Positions 54,626 through 64,000 of a stretch of DNA of 64,000 bases are shown here, one piece after another. This DNA comes from Reticulitermes speratus (taxonomy: Eukaryota > Arthropoda > Insecta > Blattodea > Rhinotermitidae), in contig JAJKFL010000012.1 in the NCBI GenBank assembly GCA_021186555.1, positions 3,458,894 through 3,522,893 of the forward strand, in the 5' to 3' direction. A program made the position numbers and the translations under genes. The notes below the pieces were generated by a model, which was given only the letters and a program-made list of their open reading frames with translations, was not told the DNA's origin and made no database searches. Each line of letters begins with the position of its first letter. Position 1 is the first letter of the stretch.

Positions 54626-55601
54626 TTTATGTATGTTAATATGTTAATTCCAGGACCATCTATCTTTTGTAGGTTTTATACCCACATTGTACCCAATTGT
54701 ACACAGTAAATTTGGGATATACGATATAGCTTTACAAATATCAAAATGAACAAAAATCTGGTTGAAAACAGAACATATGCATTCACTATAAACCTCTGCA
54801 GACCTCCACCAAAGATTCGCGCTGGTTCAGAAACGCTACACCCACGTGACAGCAGTTTTTGAAACCACGTACTACTGCTCACATCATATTCTACAATGGG
54901 ATAATAATGGTTATTATATTTGGACACCCCTGTCTGGGAAGGGGACACAGAACTGCCCAGTTCAGTCCGGAACTTCAACGTCTTCAATTAAACTGTATTA
55001 TTTCTTACTTCTTAAAGTCTGGTTGACTGAACTGAGCCTGTGACATCGCACACTTTGGTCCTATTTATCGCCATCTAACTGCGTGGGGATAATGACTGTG
55101 TATAACAAATAGATCGCTTTATGCATTAAACGTACGTAGTGTCCTAGAAAACACCAAACAGGCGTCTGAAAGGAAAGGACAGCCAGAAGGGTTTTATGTA
55201 ACAACACCGCTTGAAATGAACCGCAGAATTTAATTAGAACTGGTATGAATGTACGGCTGGAGCAGTCCGCCATTTCATCTACCGTTTTAATGTACCTCAG
55301 TTCCATCAGTTGTATGCCCGGCCAACAGCGCCACAGGTATCGTATCCCAGAAACGAGCTTTTAAACAGATGAAGTAGGAATGCGCTGAACCTGGTTTGAA
55401 TGTACGGTAATACGGCGCACTGTCAGCAAAACAAACTTGCAGCCAACACAGCACTTCAAAAACCGCCCAGCCGGTACAAACCGACAAGGAACTGCGCGCT
55501 GTATTTAGAAATCTGAAGCGTAAATAACACATACATGCATTTCCTAACTCGCAGGCAAAACACTGCTTCTCCAAAACCAAGACCAGTCGTTTAATACGAT
55601 G
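54626..55601. other. Unassigned DNA
   Basis: Short frames on both strands without recognisable similarity. No repeat recognised. Confidence 0.45.
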
Positions 55602-55642
55602 ATGTCACAGCAGTGTTGCCGAATGTTTGGCAAACAGTTATC

Positions 55643-55677
55643 GACGTTTCGAGAGATCGTAGTGCTCTCATCTTCAG
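55643..55677 (-). ncRNA. Hammerhead-like motif, perfect stem II (left arm)
   Basis: Minus strand: CTGAAGA, T, GAGAG, 9-nt loop, CTCTC, GAAAC, GT, C. Stem III is the self-complementary ACGT, which could form in a dimer. Confidence 0.5.
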
Positions 55678-55729
55678 GGTTAAGCGGTCCAGTAAGTCAC
55701 TCTCCTTGCAACTGCTGGACTGCTTGACC

Positions 55730-55764
55730 CTGAAGATGAAGGCAACACGACCCTTCGAAACGTC
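55730..55764 (+). ncRNA. Hammerhead-like motif, perfect stem II (right arm)
   Basis: CTGAAGA, T, GAAGG, 9-nt loop, CCTTC, GAAAC, GT, C, then GGG; the preceding CC gives a two-pair stem I. Confidence 0.5.
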
Positions 55765-55864
55765 GGGAACTACTGACCCAAAGGCACTGCGCTACATTCC
55801 TGAAAAACAGCGTCTTCCAAATGTTCGCTACTTATCGTAACAATCATAACAAATGCATAAAGTC

Positions 55865-55940
55865 ACTGCGTGACCAAAATGTTGAGCTTTTGAATATTAA
55901 AGCAGGTGGTTCACATAATTACCACTTTGCTTTGAACGGA
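55865..55940 (+). repeat. Element G tail fragment
   Basis: GAATATTAAAGCAGGTGGTT, CACATAATTACCACTTTG and CTTTGAACGGAT correspond to the G tail (TGTTAAACATGGTGGTACAT and on). Confidence 0.45.
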
Positions 55941-56669
55941 TAGGGTAACACGTTTCTTGAAGATGTCACTTCTGCATATACCGCGTCCCCCACACAAGCT
56001 ACGCTTTGTCAGGAGACGCCGTGATTTTGTCAGTTGCTGCATCATAGCAGATTGCTTCGACGATCAAGCAATTCCTTCTTATTACAGCAACAAATTTCAT
56101 CACCATGTTCACAAAATCCCGCCGTTACCCTCTGTCCTGAACCAATCAAAACCACTACAACAACCTAACATCTAATAATATCAATATCCATTTTAATATC
56201 AGGCTACCTTTCCATCAACGTCTGGATCTGACAAGTGGCTTCTTCCTTCGAGACAGAAAAATAAAAATCACTGTACATAAAGCACGTCATCTTTCTCCTG
56301 AACCTCATCCAATTCTTAATCCATTTTAAATTCAAATATCTACTGTGGGACCGAAAGAGGAAGCAGATAGAATAACACGTCACTTCCTCTTCAGATACGA
56401 ACTTCCTACCCTGTCCATAACATTTTGATCTGACAGAATTTCCTATAATCTTGAATTATGCATAAACCATCTTCCCACCCTTCTTCCATAATTCTGAGTA
56501 CAGTCCACACATCAAGCTGTCTCCGTCAAGACTCACAACAGCACAACTACAAACACAGAGCGCTCACCTCTGACCCACATTCAAGAGGCACCCACTTCGA
56601 ACCCCACATAACACAAGCGCTCCTCAAATATGTACTGATTTTACTCGGTTCCTTACTTTAGCTTCTTAA
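55941..56669. other. Unassigned DNA
   Basis: A 72-codon frame (55957-56175) and a 67-codon frame have no recognised similarity. Confidence 0.4.
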
Positions 56670-56996
56670 AATCGGTCCGATCGTGGGAGAAATGAAGAAG
56701 TATTACACAGAGTGAAGGAGGAGAGGAATATCGTACATACAATAAAAAGAAGAAAGGCTAACTGGATTGGTCACATCTTGCGTAGGAACTGCCTTCTGAA
56801 ACACGTGATTGAAGGAAAGTTAGAGGGAAGGATAGAAATGACGGGAAGACGAGGAAGAAGACGTCAGAAGCTACTGGATGACCTTAAGGATAATAAATGG
56901 TACTGGAAATTGAAAGAGGAAGCACTAGATCGCACAATGTGGAGAACTCGCTTTGGAGGAGGCTATGGACCTGTCGTAAGACAGAATACAGAATGA
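56670..56996 (+). pseudogene. Non-LTR retrotransposon ORF2 C-terminus (family L1), frame intact
   Basis: One uninterrupted frame starts NRSDRGRNEEVLHRVKEERN, then IVHTIKRRKANWIGHILRRN, CLLKHVIEGKLEGRIEMTGR, RGRRRQKLLDDLKDNKWYWK and ALDRTMWRTRFGGGYGPVVR, with a stop at 56994-56996. The KRRKANWIGHILRRN..LLKH.IEGK and GRRGRRR..LLDDLK blocks are, from memory, the conserved end of many insect reverse-transcriptase ORFs. The catalytic domain is absent, so this is a 5'-truncated insertion. The preserved frame suggests it is younger than the L2 copies. The sequence after the stop (GAATGAATGAAC) matches the 3' end seen in the 22.2 kb insertion. Confidence 0.88.
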
Positions 56997-58185
56997 ATGA
57001 ACTGAAAAATCGGTCGCGACCACTTCCTTACGAATTCCCACCGATTCACAACTCACAAACATTTACTTCCATAAGATGATAAGAGATGCCATTTCCATTA
57101 AAAAAAACCTTCTACAGAAGCTAACAGTCGCTTAGCTGCTGAACAAATTTCCTTCCCTTTATGCAGCCGAAATGTCATTACCGTCATTACAACAGCCCCT
57201 CTCTGATCCCTGCCTCGACACATCTCAATTCAGTCTACGCCCTCTTACCACGTCCGACATGCACGTACACTTGCCTGGAACGGATTGGTGAATTCGCCGC
57301 AGTGAAAAACAAAAGCTTTACTGGAACCACCACAGTTGGCTCCAGAAATGTCAGCAACACAGTGTTGTGTTTCCACAGCAGCCAAAATACGATCCTGAAG
57401 TACCTCGTCTACTGCACGCACTGCCTGCGGCGAGGCACAAACTCAAGACCTTACACGTAAGAAACTTACCGGCTCTAGCTACGGGCCCTTTCATCAAAGA
57501 AATTGACTCTACTGAAGCGAGTAACACAGTAGCTAATGGCTCCGCTTTTAAAGCGGAATCCGGGAGCTGAGAGATGTGAGAAGTGCGGGAGTTGAGAAGT
57601 TCCGGCGAGTCGCTATAGCCTGTACAGGTGCTGCTTTGACACAGTGTTTCACAAGTGGTGTTCCGCGGAAACACGGGGTTCCAAAAACTTAAAATAACGA
57701 TTTCGCGAGAAAATTCCATTACAATACAAAACTATATTATATTATGATAATACTGGCTACATGCCCGCCATGTTACGGGCTAACATAATTCTCAACGGCC
57801 TCTTTCATTGGTCGTTTCTTTATTCTTACATAAAACCAAGCGCTAATTTCATAAACTGGAGTGCTGACATCTGTCGTGTTCTGTTGCGTTGCATAAACAA
57901 CGCTCAACTGTTTCTTCGGCCTCAGTGCTACCTCAGATAGAACACAGTCTCAACTTTTATCGTGACCATGGCCACTGGTTGTGCTACTACGTACTATACG
58001 CTCGACCCTCAACTATTCCAACTACTTCTGAGCGCTCACCTCACAGAGAACACACAACCCAGTAACAACTATGACATGACAGGCATGGTGTGACTCACTC
58101 ATTCACTCACACCAAGGGTGTTATATAAGGCAGACAGGCATATCAGTTTGTTGGCTTCATTTTCCGAAACGTTTTCTGAAATACA
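56997..58185. other. Unassigned DNA before the terminal satellite
   Basis: Beyond the retrotransposon 3' region no repeat is recognised. Frames at 57161-57719 overlap on both strands and have no known domain. Confidence 0.45.
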
Positions 58186-61100
58186 ATGCACCCTCCTTCA
58201 TCCGTTAACACTATCATCGCCTGCAGTACGTCACATTTCAACAACAGTTGTTCTGCAGATAACAAGCACCAACACGTCTTCAAAGTAACACGGTATAGTC
58301 GGCACTGCAAACGTCACAGTCCAACAACAGCTGTTCTGCAGAACAAAACCGCCTTAGCACGTAAACTACACGGCACTGCATACGCACATTTCAACAAACA
58401 TTGTTCTACAAGATAACAATGCACACACTCCTTCAATGCACGTTAACGGTACAGTCGGCACGCATACGTCACGTTTAACAACAGCTGTTTACAAGATAAC
58501 AAAGCAACACGTTCCTTAAGCACGTTAAACGGATCTCGCATGAGAGTCACAGTTTACAAACAGCTTGTTCTAAGATAACAATGCACACACTCCTCATTGC
58601 ACGTAACACGGCTCGGCACTGAGACGTCAGTTTCAACAAACAGCTTTTCTCGATAACATGCACACGTCCTTCATGCACGTTAACACGTACAGTCGCCTGC
58701 AGTACGCACAGTACAACAAACAGCTTGTTTGCAAGTAACAATGCACACACTTCTTCAACACTTACAGACAGTCGCACTCAGACGTCACCGTCAACAAACA
58801 GCTTGTCTGCGATACAATCACCACCCTTAATCACGTTAACAACGGTATCAGTCGCTGCAGACGTCACCGTTTCAACAAAACATTGTTCTGAAGGATAACA
58901 AGCACACACGTCCTTCAATCCGTTAACACGGTATCAGTCGGCACTGCAGTACGTCACAGTCAACAAACAGCTTGTTCTGCAAGATAACAATGCACACACT
59001 CCTTCAATGCAGTTACACGGTATCAGTCGGCACTGCAGTACGTACACGTTCAACAAACAGCTTGTTCGCAAGATAACAATGCACACACTCCTTCAATGCA
59101 CGTTAACACGGTATCATCGGCACTGCAGTACGTCACAGTTTCAACAAACAGCTTGTTCTGCAAGATAACAAGACACACTCCTTCAATGCACGTTAACACG
59201 GTATCATCGGCACTGCAGTACGTCACGTTCAACAAACAGCTTGTTCTGCAAGATAACAATGCACACACTTCCTTCAATGCACGTTACACGGTATCAGTCG
59301 GCACTGCAGTACGTCACGTTTCACAAACAGCTTGTTCTGCAAGATAACAAAGCACACACTTCCTTCAATCACGTTAACACGGTATCAGTCGGCACTGCAG
59401 TACGTCACAGTTTCAACAAACAGCTTGTTCTACAGATAACAATGCACACACTCCTTCAATGCACGTTAACACGGTATCAGTCGGCACTGCAGTACGTCAC
59501 AGTTTCAACAAACAGCTTGTTCTGCAAGATAACAATGCACACACGTCCTTCAATGCACGTTAACACGGTATCAGTCGGCACTGCAGTACGTCACAGTTTC
59601 AACAAACAGCTTGTTCTGCAAGATAACAATGCACACACGTCCTTCAATGCACGTTAACACGGTATCAGTCGGCACTGCAGTACGTCACGTTCAACAAACA
59701 GCTTGTTCTGCAAGATAACAAGCACACACTCCTTCAATGCACGTTAACACGGTATCAGTCGGCACTGCAGTACGTCACAGTTTCAACAAACAGCTTGTTC
59801 TGCAAGATAACAATGCACACACGTCCTTCAATGCACGTTAACACGGTATCAGTCGGCACTGCAGTACGTCACAGTTTCAACAAACAGCTTGTTCTCAAGA
59901 TAACAATGCACACACGTCCTTCAATGCACGTTAACACGGTATCAGTCGGCACTGCAGTACGTCACAGTTTCAACAAACAGCTTGTTCTCAAGATAACAAG
60001 CACACACTCCTTCAATGCACGTTAACACGTATCAGTCGGCACTGCAGTACGTCACAGTTTCAACAAACAGCTTGTTCTGCAAGATAACAATGCACACACT
60101 CCTTCAATGCACGTTAACACGGTATCAGTCGGCACTGCAGTACGTCACAGTTTCAACAAACAGCTTGTTCTCAAGATAACAATGCACACACTCCTTCAAT
60201 GCACGTTAACACGGTATCAGTCGGCACTGCAGTACTCACGTCAACAAACAGCTTGTTCTGCAAGATAACAAGCACACACTTCCTTCAATGCACGTTAACA
60301 CGGTATCAGTCGCACTGCAGTACGTCACGTTTCAACAAACAGCTTGTTCTGCAAGATAACAATGCACACACTCCTTCAATCACGTTAACACGTATCAGTC
60401 GGCACTGCAGTACGTCACAGTTCAACAAACAGCTTGTTCTGCAAGATAACAATGCACACACGTCCTTCAATGCACGTTAACACGGTATCAGTCGGCACTG
60501 CAGTACGTCACAGTTTCAACAAACAGCTTGTTCTGCAAGATAACAATGCACACACTCCTTCAATCACGTTAACACGGTATCAGTCGGCACTGCAGTACGT
60601 CACAGTTTCAACAAACAGCTTGTTCTGCAAGATAACAATGCACACACGTCCTTCAATGCACGTTAACACGTATCAGTCGCACTGCAGTACGTCACAGTTT
60701 CAACAAACAGCTTGTTCTCAAGATAACAAGCACACACTCCTTCAATGCACGTTAACACGGTATCATCGGCACTGCAGTACGTCACGTTTCAACAAACAGC
60801 TTGTTCTGCAAGATAACAATGCACACACTCCTTCAATGCACGTTAACACGGTATCAGTCGGCACTGCAGTACGTCACGTTCAACAAACAGCTTGTTCTGC
60901 AAGATAACAATGCACACACTCCTCAATCACGTTAACACGTATCAGTCGGCACTGCAGTACGTCACAGTACAACAAACACTTGTTCTGCAAGATAACAATG
61001 CACACACTCCTTCAATCACGTTAACACGGTATCAGTCGGCACTGCAGTACGTCACAGTTTCAACAAACAGCTTGTTCTGCAAGATAACAATGCACACACG

Positions 61101-64000
61101 TCCTTCATCACGTTAACACGGTATCAGTCGGCACTGCAGTACGTCACAGTTTCAACAAACAGCTTGTTCTGCAAGATAACAATGCACACACGTCCTTCAA
61201 TGCACGTTAACACGGTATCAGTCGGCACTGCAGTACGTCACAGTTTCAACAAACAGCTTGTTCTGCAAGATAACAATGCACACACGTCCTTCATGCACGT
61301 TAACACGGTATCAGTCGGCACTGCAGTACGTCACAGTTTCAACAAACAGCTTGTTCTGCAAGATAACAAGCACACACTTCCTTCAATGCACGTTAACACG
61401 GTATCAGTCGCACTGCAGTACGTCACAGTTTCAACAAACAGCTTGTTCTGCAAGATAACAATGCACACACTTCCTTCAATGCACGTTAACACGGTATCAG
61501 TCGGCACTGCAGTACGTCACAGTTTCAACAAACAGCTTGTTCTGCAAGATAACAATGCACACACTCCTTCAATGCACGTTAACACGGTATCAGTCGGCAC
61601 TGCAGTACGTCACAGTCCAACAAACAGCTTGTTCTGCAAGATAACAATGCACACACTCCTTCAATGCACGTTAACACGGTATCAGTCGGCACTGCAGTAC
61701 GTCACAGTTTCAACAAACAGCTTGTTCTGCAAGATAACAATGCACACACTCCTTCAATCACGTTAACACGGTATCAGTCGGCACTGCAGTACGTCACAGT
61801 TTCAACAAACAGCTTGTTCTGCAAGATAACAATGCACACACTCCTTCAATCACGTTAACACGGTATCAGTCGGCACTGCAGTACGTCACAGTTTCAACAA
61901 ACAGCTTGTTCTCAAGATAACAATGCACACACGTCCTTCAATGCACGTTAACACGGTATCAGTCGGCACTGCAGTACGTCCAGTTCAACAAACACTTGTT
62001 CTGCAAGATAACAATGCACACACTCCTTCAATGCACGTTAACACGGTATCAGTCGGCACTGCAGTACGTCACAGTTTCAACAAACAGCTTGTTCTGCAAG
62101 ATAACAATGCACACACGTCCTTCAATGCACGTTAACACGGTATCAGTCGGCACTGCAGTACGTCACGTTCAACAAACAGCTTGTTCTGCAAGATAACAAT
62201 GCACACACTCCTTCAATGCACGTTAACACGGTATCAGTCGGCACTGCAGTACGTCACGTATCAACAAACAGCTTGTTCTGCAAGATAACAATGCACACAC
62301 TTCCTTCAATGCACGTTAACACGGTATCAGTCGGCACTGCAGTACGTCACAGTTTCAACAAACAGCTTGTTCTGCAAGATAACAAAGCACACACATCGTC
62401 CTTCAATCACGTTAAACACGGTATCAGTCGGCACTGCAGTAACGTCACAGTTTCAACAAACAGCTTGTTCTCAAGATAACAATGCACACACTTCCTTCAA
62501 TGCAGTTAACACGGTATCAGTCGGCACTGCAGTACGTCACAGTTTCAACAAACAGCTTGTTCTGCAAGATAACAATGCACACACTTCCTTCAATGCACGT
62601 TAACACGGTATCAGTCGGCACTGCAGTACGTCCACGTTTCAACAAAACAGCTTGTTCTGCAAGATAACAAATGCACACACGTCCTTCAATCAGTTAACAC
62701 GGTATCAGTCGGCACTGCAGTACGTCACAGTTTCAACAAACAGCTTGTTCTGCAAGATAACAATGCACACACGTCCTTCAATGCACGTTAACACGGTATC
62801 AGTCGGCACTGCAGTACGTCACAGTTTCAACAAACAGCTTGTTCTGCAAGATAACAATGCACACACTCCTTCAATGCACGTTAACACGGTATCAGTCGGC
62901 ACTGCAGTACGTCACAGTTTCAACAAACAGCTTGTTCTGCAAGATAACAATGCACACACTTCCTTCAATGCACGTTAACACGGTATCAGTCGGCACTGCA
63001 GTACGTCACAGTTTCAACAAACAGCTTGTTCTGCAAGATAACAATGCACACACTCCTTCAATGCACGTTAACACGGTATCAGTCGGCACTGCAGTACGTC
63101 ACAGTTTCAACAAACAGCTTGTTCTGCAAGATAACAATGCACACACTTCCTTCAATGCACGTTAACACGGTATCAGTCGGCACTGCAGTACGTCACAGTT
63201 TCAACAAACAGCTTGTTCTGCAAGATAACAATGCACACACTTCCTTCAATGCACGTTAACACGGTATCAGTCGGCACTGCAGTACGTCACGTTTCAACAA
63301 ACAGCTTGTTCTGCAAGATAACAATGCACACACTTCCTTCAATGCACGTTAACACGGTATCAGTCGGCACTGCAGTACGTCACAGTTTCAACAAACAGCT
63401 TGTTCTGCAAGATAACAATGCCACACACGTCCTTCAATGCACGTTAACACGGTATCAGTCGGCACTGCAGTACGTCACAGTTTCAACAAACAGCTTGTTC
63501 TGCAAGATAACAATGCACACACGTCCTTCAATGCACGTTAACACGGTATCAGTCGGCACTGCAGTACGTCACAGTTTCAACAAACAGCTTGTTCTGCAAG
63601 ATAACAATGCACACACTTCCTTCAATGCAGTTAACACGGTATCAGTCGGCACTGCAGTACGTCACAGTTCAACAAACAGCTGTTCTGCAAGATAACAATG
63701 CACACACTTCCTTCAATCACGTTAACACGGTATCAGTCGGCACTGCAGTACGTCACAGTTTCAACAAACAGCTTGTTCTGCAAGATAACAATGCACACAC
63801 TTCCTTCAATGCACGTTAACACGGTATCAGTCGGCACTGCAGTACGTCACAGTTTCAACAAACAGCTTGTTCTGCAAGATAACAATGCACACACTTCCTT
63901 CAATGCACGTTAACACGGTATCAGTCGGCACTGCAGTACGTCACAGTTTCAACAAACAGCTTGTTCTGCAAGATAACAATGCACACACTTCCTTCAATGC
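58186..64000. repeat. 93/94-bp satellite array, about 62 copies, continuing past the window
   Basis: The unit contains AACAATGCACACAC, then TCC, GTCC or TTCC, TTCAATGCACGTTAACACGG, TATCAGTCGGCACTGCAGTA, CGTCACAGTTTCAACAAACA and GCTTGTTCTGCAAGAT. TCC units are 93 bp; GTCC and TTCC units are 94. TTCC forms dominate after about 62900. The first kilobase is degenerate with many deletions and the last kilobase is nearly perfect, so the youngest DNA is toward the right. Open frames of 60-200 codons arise from the lack of stops in the unit and are not genes. Confidence 0.97.

Larger units (their letters stand above)
55602..55815. mobile_element. Foldback element with two well-formed hammerhead-like motifs
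   Basis: The arms face each other around TCTCCTTGCAACTGCTGG: left CCTCATCTTCAGGGTTAAG-like and right CTTGACCCTGAAGATGAAGG. The left arm has CGACGTTTCGAGAG and the right has CCCTTCGAAACGTCG. The stem II sequences of the two arms differ (GAGAG/CTCTC against GAAGG/CCTTC) yet each is perfectly paired. Confidence 0.68.

Noticed and set aside
1-64000. Telomeric repeat arrays
   Set aside because: No tandem TTAGG or TTAGGG run was seen; TTAGGG in the 46-bp array occurs once per unit only.

Overview
This window looks like non-coding, repeat-dominated nuclear DNA from an animal, most probably an insect. The evidence is several families of tRNA-headed SINEs, two recognisable families of decayed non-LTR retrotransposon ORF2 tails of a type common in insects, a small hAT-like element, and about twenty tandem arrays. 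The retroelement protein fragments resemble what I remember from cockroaches, termites and their relatives (Polyneoptera), but that placement is inference and weak. I find no convincing host protein-coding gene, no rRNA and no bona fide tRNA gene. The only host-exon candidate is a GC-rich open frame near 47.7 kb, and it is weak.

Layout. The window opens inside one satellite (59-bp unit, 1-3474) and closes inside another (93/94-bp unit, 58186-64000). Between them lie arrays with units of 46 bp (7.1-7.9 kb), 17-19 bp (11.4-12.0), 41 bp (14.0-15.4), 142 bp (16.9-18.2), 27 bp (23.0-23.9), about 110-114 bp (24.3-25.1, and inverted at 49.6-50.9), 135 bp (25.6-26.7), 36 bp (27.3-29.8), 78 bp (30.1-30.5), 26 bp (31.3-32.2), 61 bp (33.5-33.7), 41 bp (34.9-36.2), 46 bp (37.5-38.6), 48-49 bp (40.1-41.3), 50 bp (44.8-45.8), 35 bp (51.5-51.7) and 38 bp (52.1-53.1). 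Adding the listed intervals gives roughly 27 kb, a little over 40 percent of the window.

The DNA between arrays is mostly transposable-element debris. There are five SINE families (called A to E here), two non-LTR retrotransposon families (L1 and L2), a hAT-like element with a perfect 8-bp target duplication, an 82-bp TA-flanked palindromic MITE, and a series of foldback elements. Several insertions are nested and can be ordered in time. At least seven arrays grew out of a transposable element: the heads of SINEs A, B and E, the 3' end of L2, the terminus of a foldback element, and a dispersed element G (twice).

The most interesting signal is in the foldback elements. Twelve sites carry a 32-35 nt motif of box CTGANGA, one extra T, a 4-5 bp stem whose sequence differs between copies while mostly staying paired, then GAAAC and usually a short AC..GT hairpin or palindrome followed by a non-G base. 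That is the ordered core of a type I hammerhead ribozyme with one extra nucleotide after box I. Two of the foldbacks also have inverted arms, a short one-sided tail and flanking direct repeats, as Penelope-like retroelements do. No Penelope-like reverse transcriptase ORF is present, so these would be non-autonomous derivatives. The assignment is inference and testable.

Scattered single-base deletions in several arrays suggest an imperfectly polished long-read assembly, so copy numbers and frames inside arrays should be treated cautiously.
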